Assembly: GCF_020554865.1 (NCBI RefSeq)
Contig: NZ_JAJCIC010000004.1
Location: 1-64,000 of the forward strand
Length of the DNA: 64,000 bases
Reading direction: 5' to 3'
Source of the DNA: Lacrimispora sp. 210928-DFI.3.58
GTDB lineage: Bacteria; Bacillota; Clostridia; Lachnospirales; Lachnospiraceae
Shown in pieces: positions 17,565 to 26,366 of this stretch. The notes beneath the pieces were generated by a model, which was not told the DNA's origin, did not search any database, and saw only the letters and a program-made list of their open reading frames with translations. Position numbers and translations under genes: made by a program. The first letter of the stretch is position 1. Every line of letters begins with the position of its first letter.

Positions 17565-18755
17565 TTACTTCAAAATGGCCCTCATCACTCCATAGTAGGA
17601 CTCCACTACCTTCATAAGCTGATCCAGCTCAATATACTCGTCAATGGTGTGTGCCAATGTCTCCAGGGACGGGCCCACCCCGATGGTCTTGATCCCGGCC
17701 TCGCCTGCATAGTGGCTTCCGTTGGTGCAGAAATCATAATTGGTTATGGATGGGTCAAGGCCAATGGCCTTCATTTCCCGGTAAATGTCCTTCACCCATT
17801 CCTCCTCCTTATCATACAGCCAGCCGGGGAAGAAGCGCTCGGCCTCTATGGTCTCACCTGTCCAGCATGTTTCCCTTCCGGAGGAATAGCTGACAGAAGC
17901 TTTCAGCTGTGGATCCTTTTCCATCATCTCATCCAGAAGGGCCTTTATGAGAGCCAGCACGCTTTCCTTTGTCTCTCCGGTGAGAAGGCGTCGGTCATAG
18001 GTGGCCCTGCAGTAATCCGGCACAACGGAGGCTCCCGGATAGGGGGAGGATTTTACATCCACAAGCTCTAATATCCCCTTCCCCAGGACTTCATGGCAGG
18101 GAGGGGTAAGGCGGCGTATGGCCTCAATGACACCGCACATCTTATAAACGGCATTGACGCCCTTTTCCGGGCTGGCAGAGTGGGCCGGAACGCCGAAGGT
18201 CTCTACTACGATCTCCGCCCGGCCGCGCTGTCCGATCTTCATATTCAGCTGGGAGGCTTCTCCAATGACCACATAATCCGGCTTCACCAGGCGGCTTACC
18301 TCCCTGGAAGCCACACCCTCGAAGCATTCCTCATGGCATATGCCTGCCACGCAGATCTCTCCCGGAAAATCTCCCTTTAAATCCTCTGCATAGTAGGCCG
18401 CAGCCGCCAGCATGGCCGAGAGGGCTCCTTTCATATCAGAGGTTCCCCGGCCGTACATTTTTCCATCTGCGATCTCCGCTCCAAAGGGATCATGGCTCCA
18501 TTTGGAGGGATCTGGTACAGGGACGGTGTCCATGTGTCCGTCAAACAGCAGCTTTTTGCCCGGCCTTGACCCCTTTATACGGCAGATGCAGTTTCCGTAA
18601 CGGTCCGTGGTGACATCGGTAAAGGAGTGCTTTTCACAAAAGCGCCTCATCTCTTCTGTCACGGCCTTCTCCTCTCCGCTGTAGCTTTTGATCTGTATCA
18701 TCCGCTGTGTAAGCGTTATTAATTCTTCTTTTCTTTCTTCATTCAGCATTGCCAT
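17565..18755 (-). CDS. ygeY: YgeY-like M20 family metallohydrolase
   Basis: 396-residue cytoplasmic di-zinc amidohydrolase/peptidase. Metal-site motifs are FDGHMDTVPVPD (His74), GRGTSDMKGAL, and the glutamate pair in GICHEECFEG; a dimerisation lid lies in the middle. Length and the N-terminal LNEERKEELI segment match the YgeY 'selenium metabolism hydrolase' family, which sits in anaerobic purine/urate clusters and was proposed to open or deacylate an amide intermediate. A long 12-nt spacer separates AAAGGAGG from the ATG. A palindromic repeat fills the gap to the upstream DHOD-like gene. Assignment to the family is firm; the reaction is not. Confidence 0.85.
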   Translation of the reverse strand: MAMLNEERKEELITLTQRMIQIKSYSGEEKAVTEEMRRFCEKHSFTDVTTDRYGNCICRIKGSRPGKKLLFDGHMDTVPVPDPSKWSHDPFGAEIADGKMYGRGTSDMKGALSAMLAAAAYYAEDLKGDFPGEICVAGICHEECFEGVASREVSRLVKPDYVVIGEASQLNMKIGQRGRAEIVVETFGVPAHSASPEKGVNAVYKMCGVIEAIRRLTPPCHEVLGKGILELVDVKSSPYPGASVVPDYCRATYDRRLLTGETKESVLALIKALLDEMMEKDPQLKASVSYSSGRETCWTGETIEAERFFPGWLYDKEEEWVKDIYREMKAIGLDPSITNYDFCTNGSHYAGEAGIKTIGVGPSLETLAHTIDEYIELDQLMKVVESYYGVMRAILK

Positions 18756-18773
18756 TTTCTGTTTCTTCCTCCT

Positions 18774-18886
18774 TTACTATAAAAGTCCTGCCGCCGGATA
18801 GGCGGCATGTATTCAGGTATGCCAAGTGCGCCCACCAGACTTTTATGGTGCGGTGGCGCGTATGCCCGCTGGGCGCATGCAGGCTT
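18774..18886. repeat. Intergenic palindromic repeat, copy R1
   Basis: About 113 bp between the DHOD-like gene and the ygeY-like gene. It begins TTACTATAAAAGTC, carries a GCCGCC-GGATA-GGCGGC hairpin and a larger stem whose arms read GCGCCCA/TGGGCGC. Close copies occur at 40474-40585 and 40586-40681, a truncated one at 21446-21480 and a diverged inverted one at 48406-48476. In the 40474 copy the large stem is GCACCCA/TGGGTGC, a compensatory change. Confidence 0.8.
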
Positions 18887-18916
18887 CTTCCCGCTAAATT
18901 GCCATTTCTGCTGTTT

Positions 18917-20029
18917 TCAGGGATGTACATCTGCTTTCAAGGCTCCTGTGGGACATACGTCCGCACACAGTCCGCAGTCTCTGCACTGTTTCCCGTCCAC
19001 TTCCATGTGCGGGAAATCCAGGGAGCGGGCGCCGTAGCAGCATACCTGCTCACATTTTTTACACCGGATACATTTCTCCGGGGAAAAGGAAAAGTCCAGA
19101 GCCGCCATGGGCTCTTTTTGGGGGAAATTGGGATGGGCGGCTCTGTTTACCTGGCTGACAGAGGTATAGCCCAGCTCCTTTAACTTCAGCGAAAGATCAC
19201 TGCACAGCTTCTCCACATATCCGATTCCATGGAGAATGCCTGCGGTACAGACGCCTACCCCCATGGCTCCTGCCATCATATACTCAATGGCGTCCTCCGC
19301 ATTCATGACGCCGCCGGAGCCATAAAGATTTTTAAGCTCCGGGTATCTGCTGGCGATCCTGTAATTATAGCCCATGGCGATAGGCTTCATGGCTGCTCCC
19401 GTCATCCAGCCAAAGCCGTCTGCGCTCATAAGAGCCGGGGCTGCTTTGCGGATGTCGATCTTTAATACAGGGCCAATGGAGTCAATGGCACAGATCCCGT
19501 CCGCCCCGTGCTCCAGGCAGCGCCCAGCCGCCTCCACCGTATCCGGCCAGTTTCCGGAAAGCTTGCAGATGACGGGGATATCCACATGCTCTTTTGTATA
19601 GTCCAGCATGGGAACAAGGGTATCCTCCGTATAAGAAACCAGCTCGATCATGTGGGCTCCTGCCCTGGCAGCATCCTCCACAATGGCCTTAGCCTCCTCC
19701 GGCGTATGGCCAACAGAGGCAATGACGATAGCCCCGGCCTTTACTGCCCTTGGGATCTCAGATTCGTACCAGCGCAGCCTGTCGGTATCTGCCCATTTTT
19801 CACAGTTTACCAGAGAATCCTTTCCAAGAATCGCCATATGGTGGGGCGGGTTCACCGCAGGCTCTAAGCGGATGGTCTTTGTCACCACAGCTCCTGCCCC
19901 TGCCTGATGTCCTTTTATCATCCCTTCTGCCCCATAGCAAAGGGGGCCGGAGGATAGGATGAAGGGGCTCTGCAGGTGATAGCCGCAAAAGTCAATGGAT
20001 ATATCTGCTCCCTGTTCCTGTTTTTTCAT
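18917..20029 (-). CDS. Dihydroorotate dehydrogenase-like Fe-S flavoprotein
   Basis: 370 residues. The N-terminal TIM barrel (about 10-300) resembles class 1 dihydroorotate dehydrogenase/PreA and keeps the FMN-phosphate site (LYGSGGVMNAEDAIEYMMAGA). The C-terminus carries two 4Fe-4S motifs, CIRCKKCEQVC and CRDCGLCADVC. The family's catalytic segment, normally N-x-S-C-P, reads ELVSYTEDT here, so the active-site cysteine is missing and the reaction probably differs from uracil or dihydroorotate chemistry. It sits between the SsnA-like amidohydrolase (3 bp away) and the YgeY-like hydrolase, so reduction or oxidation of a purine-ring breakdown product is a fair guess. Cytoplasmic. Confidence 0.82.
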   Translation of the reverse strand: MKKQEQGADISIDFCGYHLQSPFILSSGPLCYGAEGMIKGHQAGAGAVVTKTIRLEPAVNPPHHMAILGKDSLVNCEKWADTDRLRWYESEIPRAVKAGAIVIASVGHTPEEAKAIVEDAARAGAHMIELVSYTEDTLVPMLDYTKEHVDIPVICKLSGNWPDTVEAAGRCLEHGADGICAIDSIGPVLKIDIRKAAPALMSADGFGWMTGAAMKPIAMGYNYRIASRYPELKNLYGSGGVMNAEDAIEYMMAGAMGVGVCTAGILHGIGYVEKLCSDLSLKLKELGYTSVSQVNRAAHPNFPQKEPMAALDFSFSPEKCIRCKKCEQVCCYGARSLDFPHMEVDGKQCRDCGLCADVCPTGALKADVHP

Positions 20030-20032
20030 GTG

Positions 20033-21433
20033 TTATCTCCTTTTGCTCTCCCAAAATTTTGCTGTCATCTCCGAAAGCTCCAGACGTGTTTCTTCCTTAT
20101 TGATCGTCAGAAGTCTGCCGTCACGTTTCAGCCACCGGCCATTTACCATCACATTTTTTACATGCTCCGGGTTTCGGTAGAGGATCAGCTGATCATAGAT
20201 GTTGTGCTCATTGACTGGCGTGGGAGTATCTGTGCTGACGGTGATCAGATCCGCCGGCCTCCCTGGCTCCAGACGTCCGCTCTCCAGGCCTAAGGCGCCA
20301 GCTCCGTATTCTGTTGCCAGACGGTATACAAGGCTGGCCGGCATTGCCTGGGGATCCTTTAAATAGCCCTTGTGGATCAGGAAGGCGCCGCGCATCACCT
20401 CAAAGAAATTGTTGATATATCCGTCTGTCCCCAGTCCCAGGGTCATTCCTGACTGGAGCAGCTGATGGACCGGGGCAATGCCTCCGCCCACCTCACAGTT
20501 GGAAAGGGGCATGGATACGCCCTTTACTCCATGATTGGCGAGAATGCCGATCTCTCTGTCAGACACCTGGACCAGCTGGGAGGCCAGAATATGCTCTCCC
20601 AGACATCCAAGCTCTGCATAGACCTCCACGGGCGTCTTCCCGTAATGCTCCTTCGTCCAATTTGGCTCATAATCGCTCTCGCTCAAATGCATGTGCAGAG
20701 GGCAGCCTTGCTCCCGGCTTATCCTGTCAGCCTCCCTGATAAAGCCTGCAGAGCAGGTAAACAGGGTGTGGATGCTCATGAAGCCCTTTACCAGGCTGTC
20801 TGACTTTCTGGTCTCCTTTATGAAGTTCTCATTTTCCTGAAGTCCCAATTTTCCGTTTTCGCTGCTCACGCGCTCACAGGCCTCAAAGGACAAGAGACCA
20901 CGCAGACCTGACTGCTCTACGGCCTCCCGCTCCTCCCAAAGGGCTCCTGGCAGGGCATTTGGCGCCTCCAGGATATCGGCAAAGGCCGTAACGCCGGATT
21001 CGATCATCTCTGCACAGGCCCATTTTGCAGTGAGACGGGCCAAAGCAGGCGTCACCCGGTTTTCCACACAGGGCCACCAGAAATCCCCCAGGAAGTCGGA
21101 GAAATCTGACACCATGGTCTCTGCCGTAATGCCGTGGGACAGCACTCCATACATGTGGTGATGGCCGTTGACAAAGCCTGGAAGGATGATCTGACCGCCT
21201 AAATCCAAAACCCTGGGATCAGACTCCCGAAAGGCATTCTTCTCAGACTCTCCGAAGGCATTTGTCCCGGATCCGATCGCGCCGTCAGCCTCTGACTCTC
21301 CAAAAGCCCTGGCCTCCATTTCACAGAAGGGCCGGACTTCTGTGATCCTTCCATCTTCTATCCTGATCCCCCAGTCCTTCTTTAACCCATCCGGGGCCAG
21401 GAGATACCTTGCCTTGATCATAACAGCTTCCAT
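20033..21433 (-). CDS. ssnA: SsnA-like amidohydrolase (deaminase family)
   Basis: 466-residue metal-dependent hydrolase of the guanine deaminase/TrzA superfamily. Metal ligands are seen in GHHHMYG near 100, HMHLSESD near 230 and GLGTDGYINN near 330. Overall pattern (GHHHMYGVLSHGI, FWWPCVENRVT) resembles SsnA, a protein of purine-degradation clusters with aminohydrolase activity presumed on a purine-derived compound. Between the first beta strands and the LGGQIILPGF segment there is an unusual Ala/Gly/Ser/Glu-rich insert (about 38-72) with three copies of AF-x-ES. The ribosome site AAGGAG overlaps the edge of a truncated palindromic repeat. Substrate unproven. Confidence 0.75.
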   Translation of the reverse strand: MEAVMIKARYLLAPDGLKKDWGIRIEDGRITEVRPFCEMEARAFGESEADGAIGSGTNAFGESEKNAFRESDPRVLDLGGQIILPGFVNGHHHMYGVLSHGITAETMVSDFSDFLGDFWWPCVENRVTPALARLTAKWACAEMIESGVTAFADILEAPNALPGALWEEREAVEQSGLRGLLSFEACERVSSENGKLGLQENENFIKETRKSDSLVKGFMSIHTLFTCSAGFIREADRISREQGCPLHMHLSESDYEPNWTKEHYGKTPVEVYAELGCLGEHILASQLVQVSDREIGILANHGVKGVSMPLSNCEVGGGIAPVHQLLQSGMTLGLGTDGYINNFFEVMRGAFLIHKGYLKDPQAMPASLVYRLATEYGAGALGLESGRLEPGRPADLITVSTDTPTPVNEHNIYDQLILYRNPEHVKNVMVNGRWLKRDGRLLTINKEETRLELSEMTAKFWESKRR

Positions 21434-21445
21434 TTGTCCGTCTCC

Positions 21446-21480
21446 TTACTCTGAAAGTCCTGCCGCCGAATAGGCGGCAT
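21446..21480. repeat. Truncated palindromic repeat, copy R4
   Basis: Begins TTACTCTGAAAGTCC and keeps only the GCCGCC/GGCGGC hairpin of the longer copies at 18774 and 40474. It fills the whole 48-bp gap between the two amidohydrolase genes, from the ribosome site of one to the stop of the other. Confidence 0.75.
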
Positions 21481-21481
21481 G

Positions 21482-22888
21482 TTACCTGCCGCTGTTCCAG
21501 CGGTGGCCCTCCAGGCGGTTGGTAATGCCGCCGCGGATACACAGCTCCTCCGCTGCCTGCTGAGCTGCACGAAGCTCTCTCTTCTCATCCTCCACTGTCA
21601 GGATCCTTCCATCCTCCATGATAAACCGCCCATCTACCATGACATGGACAATGTTCTTTAAGGAGGAGGAATAGACAAGAGTGGAGCATGGATTATGCAG
21701 GGGCACTGCCTTCACGCACTCATAGGGATCGAACACCACAAGGTCCGCCTTCTTTCCCGGCTCCAGGGAGCCGATCTCCTTTTCAAGCCCCAGAGCCCTT
21801 GCTCCGTCAATGGTAGCCATCTCCACCACCTTTTCTGCGGTGATGGACAGGGGATCTCTGGTAGCGCATTTCTGCAGCAGGGCGGCATTCTTCATAAGCT
21901 CCAGCATGTCGTTGGCATTGTTGGAGGCTGCACCGTCCACGCCCAGGGAGCAGGTGACACCTGCCTTTAGCAGCGCGGGAATGGGGGCCACGCCGGAGGA
22001 CAGATACATATTGGAGCAGGGATTGTAGGAGATCTTCAGATCGTATTTTCTCGCCTTTTCAATGTCCTCCTCTGTAAGATGGACACAGTGTACCATAAGA
22101 ACGTTAGGCCCGCAGATGCCCATGTCGATCATGGCATCAATATCCCATTTCCCGTGAAGGCTCTTCGCCGCCTCCCGGTCAAACTCCGTCTCGGAAATAT
22201 GTACCGTAAAGCCGGATCCATACTCCTGGGTGATCCTGTAAAGCATCCGGAGGTTTTCCCTGGTATTGGACCAGATGGCCGCCGGAGCCGCCCACACCTT
22301 GATCCTCCCATGATCGCAGTTGTGGTAGCGTTCAAAGATATCTCTGATATCGCGCTCCACCTCCTCCTTTGTCTGCATGATACCGGGATGTACCCCAAAC
22401 TGGACTCCCGTGTCCATACAGCCCCTTCCGAATATCCCCCGGATGCCCAGCTGCCTCATGGCCTTGATGACGCCATCGTCCAGGCCCTCCCTGGGATGGG
22501 GATACATGTAGTCCAGATTCGTAGTAACACCGCTGTGGATCCCTTCCATAAGCCCCAGCATGGCTCCGTGGTAGCAGTCCTCCGGCTGCAGGTTGCTGGC
22601 AGCCGGAAATGTCATGGTCTCCAGCCAATCCTTTAATACCATATCATCCCCCAGGCCGCGCAGGAGAGTCTGGAACAGGTGGTTGTGGGTGTTGATGAAG
22701 CCTGGGAATACCAGCTTTCCCTCCAGATCCATCACCCGGCCCCATTCTCCGTATTTCTCTGTCATCTCCTTGTCAGGTCCAACCTCCAGGATCCGGTCAT
22801 CCTTAAGGGCGATTGCCCCCTTGTAGAACACCTTTCGTTCCTTATCTACCGTAACAATGATTCCGTTTCTAAGTAAATAACTGATCAT
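21482..22888 (-). CDS. Amidohydrolase (8-oxoguanine/guanine deaminase-like)
   Basis: 468-residue metal-dependent deaminase of the AtzB/TrzN/8-oxoguanine deaminase group. Signature motifs: NTHNHLFQTLLRG near 64-76, HISETEFD near 220, MVHCVHLTEED near 265 and SLGVDGAASNN near 315, which supply the metal ligands and catalytic Asp. It would remove the exocyclic amino group of a purine or similar ring. With the SsnA-like enzyme downstream and molybdenum hydroxylases on both sides it fits conversion of aminopurines to (hydroxy)xanthines. Ribosome site AAGGAG lies upstream; it follows the set B hydroxylase by 28 bp. Confidence 0.85.
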   Translation of the reverse strand: MISYLLRNGIIVTVDKERKVFYKGAIALKDDRILEVGPDKEMTEKYGEWGRVMDLEGKLVFPGFINTHNHLFQTLLRGLGDDMVLKDWLETMTFPAASNLQPEDCYHGAMLGLMEGIHSGVTTNLDYMYPHPREGLDDGVIKAMRQLGIRGIFGRGCMDTGVQFGVHPGIMQTKEEVERDIRDIFERYHNCDHGRIKVWAAPAAIWSNTRENLRMLYRITQEYGSGFTVHISETEFDREAAKSLHGKWDIDAMIDMGICGPNVLMVHCVHLTEEDIEKARKYDLKISYNPCSNMYLSSGVAPIPALLKAGVTCSLGVDGAASNNANDMLELMKNAALLQKCATRDPLSITAEKVVEMATIDGARALGLEKEIGSLEPGKKADLVVFDPYECVKAVPLHNPCSTLVYSSSLKNIVHVMVDGRFIMEDGRILTVEDEKRELRAAQQAAEELCIRGGITNRLEGHRWNSGR

Positions 22889-22916
22889 AGATCTGGCTGC
22901 TCCTTTTCTTATTGTT

Positions 22917-25190
22917 TTATATCGTAGCTCTTTCTATCTTCTCCAGTGCCTCAAGCACGTCCTGCGGCCGGATCGGCAGGCGGCAGAAGTGATATCCCAG
23001 CGCTTCCGACACCGCATTGGCAACAGCGGCTCCCGACGGGACGGTGGCGCATTCCCCGATGCTTTTTGCCCCAAAGGGCCCTGTGGGCTCATAGCTGTCT
23101 AAAAATTCGATCCGGATCTTTGGCATCTCATCCATGCGCAGCATGCCGCAGTCCCTTAAGCGGTGCTGCTGCACCCGTCCTTTGCTGTCACAGGACAAGC
23201 CCTCGGACAGGGCATATCCCAGTCCCATCATGATACCGCCGTGAAGCTGCCCCTCCACGGCATTGGGGTTCAACACCCTTCCCACATCGTGAACAGCCGT
23301 GTAGGCCAGAGGACGCACCTTCCCTGTCAGCGTATCCACCTCCACCTTTACAAAGTGAACTCCGCCGGAGATGGGGACTGCCTTTGAGGAAAATGTTTCT
23401 GCCACCACCAGATCTTTTTCGTGGACATTGTGGGCATGGGCCACAGCCTCCGCTATGGTGATGCCGCGGTTCTTCTCCTTCCTGCTCCAGATTCCGTTGC
23501 TCTTAAGCTCCAGCTCCTCCGGGGGCAGCTTAAGTATTTCAGAAGCTTCCGAGAGCAGCTTTTCTCTCATACGGTCCGCGGCCTGGAGAGCAGCGCCGCC
23601 TCCCACATAGGTGCCCCGACTGGCGTATGCGCCCACATCATATAAGGTAGCCTCCGTATCGGTCTTCACGCAGGCAATCCTGTCCATGGAGATTCCCAGC
23701 ACCTCGCTCACCACCATCATCTGCACAGTGTTGGAGCCATTTCCCATGTCGCTGACACCGGTGAACATCGTCAGAGAGCCGTCCTCATTCATTTTCAGCA
23801 TCACGCCTGTGGTGTCGGCAAACACCCCGTAAAGGCTGCTGGCATGGGGAGCCGCGGCCACGCCCGCCCCTATGAGGTAGCGTCCATGGGCCTTTCCGGA
23901 GGCCTCCTGCTCCTCCTTCGCCTTTTCCCAGCCAAAGAGCTCCTTGCCCCGCCTTAAGCAGTCCAATACCCGGTAGTTTCCAAGCTCCTCTCCCCGCAGG
24001 TCCTCCATGTTGGGTTTAAACAGATTTTTTTCCAGAAGCTCTGTCATGTCCATCTTAAGCTCCCAGGACATCCTTCTCAAAAGGCTGTTCATGGCAAAGA
24101 ACAGCTGGGGTGAGCCAAAGCCTCTCATGGCTCCGGCCACTGTGCGGTTGGTATAAACGCCATAGGCGTGATAGCGCATATTCGGCACATTTAAAAGCTT
24201 GAAAAACTTCCCTCCTGCCGCCCAGGCCACGCTGGATGTTGCTCCGCTCTGGGCCCCTGCATTCAGGCAGGCCTCATAGTCAAGGGCCGTTATGGTTCCA
24301 TCCTCTTTAAACCCAGCCTTCATGCGGATGGAGGCTCCGTGGCGCGTAAGGGTGGAGGAAATATCCTGGAACCGTTTATACACCAGTTTGACAGGCTTTT
24401 TGCAGCGAATCGCCAAAAGGGCGGCCACAGGCTCTGTCACAAGATCGATCTTTCCCCCAAAGCCTCCTCCCATGGCAGGATTGATGACTCGGACCCGATT
24501 CATGGGAAGGCCAAAGATCTTGCACAGGTTCATGCGCTGTCCAAATACATCCTGGCTGGGAGTGTATACGGTCAGCTTCCCATCAGCGTCATAGGAGGCC
24601 AGGGAAACATGTGGCTCCAAAGCCCCGTGATGGACAGGCGGTACATGACAGAAGTCCTCCAGCGTCCGTTCTGCCTGGGCAAAGCCCTGATCCAAATCCC
24701 CTCCGGACAGAGCTACCTCCTCCATCAGGTTCCCGCCCTCATGGATGGGATAGGCGCCCTCCTCCATTGCCTCCTCCGGCTCCAGATAATAGGGAAGGGG
24801 ATCATATTCCACCTTAATAAGTCCTATGGCCTTCTCCGCGATCTGTGGCGTGTCGGCGGCCACAGCAGCCACCTTGTCTCCCACATACCGCACCACATCG
24901 TCAAATACACGTTCAGAGGGCTTAATGGATGCATCTTCGCCGTTTCCATTGTAGCGGACATCCGGTGCATCCTTGTAGCACACGGCTGCCCGTACCCCCT
25001 CAAGGGCTTTTGCCGCCGTCAGGTCAATGGAGCGTATCCGTCCGTGGGCAATGGGGCTTTGGAGCACCTCGGCATAGAGCATTCCCGGCAGCTTCATATC
25101 TCCCACATAGGCAAGCTCCCCTGTCACCTTAGCCCGCACTCCCAGAACCGGGCTGCTGCTTCCCAAAACACCGTTTCTAAATTCTCTCAT
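22917..25190 (-). CDS. Xanthine dehydrogenase-like molybdenum-binding subunit (set B)
   Basis: 757-residue large subunit of a second molybdenum hydroxylase. Motifs: GGGFGGK near 245, AMRGFGSPQ near 358, and FGAKSIGECATVPSG near 715 with the catalytic glutamate. The loop that usually reads GQG is GVSDMGNGSN. Similar in length and order to set C (14741-17023) and clearly a paralogue of it, more distant from set A. The start overlaps the upstream 2Fe-2S gene by 14 bp with AAGGAG inside it. Likely role is hydroxylation of a purine-type ring carbon; XdhD-like enzymes of purine clusters have this architecture, but exact orthology needs a tree. Confidence 0.92.
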   Translation of the reverse strand: MREFRNGVLGSSSPVLGVRAKVTGELAYVGDMKLPGMLYAEVLQSPIAHGRIRSIDLTAAKALEGVRAAVCYKDAPDVRYNGNGEDASIKPSERVFDDVVRYVGDKVAAVAADTPQIAEKAIGLIKVEYDPLPYYLEPEEAMEEGAYPIHEGGNLMEEVALSGGDLDQGFAQAERTLEDFCHVPPVHHGALEPHVSLASYDADGKLTVYTPSQDVFGQRMNLCKIFGLPMNRVRVINPAMGGGFGGKIDLVTEPVAALLAIRCKKPVKLVYKRFQDISSTLTRHGASIRMKAGFKEDGTITALDYEACLNAGAQSGATSSVAWAAGGKFFKLLNVPNMRYHAYGVYTNRTVAGAMRGFGSPQLFFAMNSLLRRMSWELKMDMTELLEKNLFKPNMEDLRGEELGNYRVLDCLRRGKELFGWEKAKEEQEASGKAHGRYLIGAGVAAAPHASSLYGVFADTTGVMLKMNEDGSLTMFTGVSDMGNGSNTVQMMVVSEVLGISMDRIACVKTDTEATLYDVGAYASRGTYVGGGAALQAADRMREKLLSEASEILKLPPEELELKSNGIWSRKEKNRGITIAEAVAHAHNVHEKDLVVAETFSSKAVPISGGVHFVKVEVDTLTGKVRPLAYTAVHDVGRVLNPNAVEGQLHGGIMMGLGYALSEGLSCDSKGRVQQHRLRDCGMLRMDEMPKIRIEFLDSYEPTGPFGAKSIGECATVPSGAAVANAVSEALGYHFCRLPIRPQDVLEALEKIERATI

Positions 25191-25662
25191 GGTCCATCTC
25201 CTTCATACGCCCTGCCGCCAGCTTCACAGCCTCCACGATCTTGACATAGCCCGTACAGCGGCACAGGTTATCCTTCATGGCCTGGCGGATCTCCTCCTCT
25301 GTGGGGTCCGGATTTTCATCCAGAAGAGCCTTTGCAGACATGAGCATCCCTGGGGTACAGAAGCCGCACTGGACAGCCCCTGCGTCAATAAACGCCTGCT
25401 GGAGGGGATGGAGCTCCTCCCCATTTGCCAGCCCTTCCACTGTGAGGATCTCCCTTCCTGCCAGCTTTGCTGCCATGAGCACGCAGGAATTCACAGCCTT
25501 TCCGTCTACGATGACCCGGCAGGCGCCGCAGTCATTGGTGCTGCAGCCGCATTTTGTTCCCGTAAGTCCCAGCACCTCCCGGAGCACATACAGGAGCGTC
25601 CAATTTTTTTCTATGAATACAGGGTATTCCCTGTGGTTGATCTTTAATACAACTGCTTCCAT
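25177..25662 (-). CDS. 2Fe-2S subunit of molybdenum hydroxylase (set B)
   Basis: 161 residues, two [2Fe-2S] clusters: CSTNDCGACRVIVDG with a further Cys near 59 in the plant-type domain, and CGFCTPG plus CRCTGYVKI in the helical domain. It forms the electron path between the molybdenum site and an FAD subunit or other acceptor. AAAGGTGG precedes the ATG. Overlaps the large-subunit start, so the two are made together. The sequence around the first cluster (GTKCGCSTND) resembles the set C subunit. Confidence 0.93.
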   Translation of the reverse strand: MEAVVLKINHREYPVFIEKNWTLLYVLREVLGLTGTKCGCSTNDCGACRVIVDGKAVNSCVLMAAKLAGREILTVEGLANGEELHPLQQAFIDAGAVQCGFCTPGMLMSAKALLDENPDPTEEEIRQAMKDNLCRCTGYVKIVEAVKLAAGRMKEMDHERI

Positions 25663-25716
25663 TTGTCCACCTTTCGTCCCTGTTCTTCAGCCTTGAAACG
25701 CTCTGTCGTGATACTC

Positions 25717-26343
25717 CTACAGGGAAAATTCTGCTTCCTTCATGATCCTGGCCATCACGGCCAGCTTCTTCCCCAGCCTGCGCACATGTGCCATTCCCTG
25801 GGGATCATCCATATCTGTGGAGCCGTCCCCTGGATTCCAGAGCATGGGCCCGGAATACATGCCGTCCCCTCCGGTGCACAGGGTCATGCCCTGGGTAAGG
25901 TAGAAGTTCTGGATGGCGGACATGGCCATCTCCTGGCCTCCGTTTCTGGTGCCTCCTACTGTGATTCCCGCGCCTACCTTGCGCATAAAAAATTCCGGTT
26001 CCTTGATGCCCTTCAGCCATGCTGAACGGAAGCGGTCCATGAAGGTGACTGTCTGGGCTGTCAGGTTCATCTCATAGACAGGGGAGGCGATGATGATGCC
26101 GTCTGCCTCATAGAATTTATCATAAAGAGAAGTCATATCGTCCTGGTAGACCGTACAGACATCCGCCCCATCTCTTAAGCATTTATTGCAGTGGATGCAG
26201 GGATTGATCTTCCTTCCCCGAAGCTCAACAAGCTCAGTCTCCACCTGCTCACCGGAGTCCTTTGCCGCCTCCAGGGCCGCCAGCAGGGCCGTGTAGGCAG
26301 ATTTCCTTCGGGGACTTCCGCAGATTCCTAATATCTTTACCAT
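25717..26343 (-). CDS. Iron-sulfur flavoprotein (NADPH-dependent FMN reductase fold)
   Basis: 208-residue flavodoxin-like protein. The FMN loop GICGSPRRKSAY is at 6-17, and the compact cysteine motif PCIHCNKC-x7-C near 49-62 is typical of archaeal/clostridial Isf proteins that bind a 4Fe-4S cluster beside FMN. SPVYEMNLTAQ near 90 is the second flavin loop. It lies between the set A FAD subunit and the set B 2Fe-2S subunit, so it may shuttle electrons from the molybdenum hydroxylases to ferredoxin or another carrier. That is inferred from position only. Confidence 0.85.
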   Translation of the reverse strand: MVKILGICGSPRRKSAYTALLAALEAAKDSGEQVETELVELRGRKINPCIHCNKCLRDGADVCTVYQDDMTSLYDKFYEADGIIIASPVYEMNLTAQTVTFMDRFRSAWLKGIKEPEFFMRKVGAGITVGGTRNGGQEMAMSAIQNFYLTQGMTLCTGGDGMYSGPMLWNPGDGSTDMDDPQGMAHVRRLGKKLAVMARIMKEAEFSL

Positions 26344-26366
26344 TGTCTCTTCCTCCTTTACTCCCG

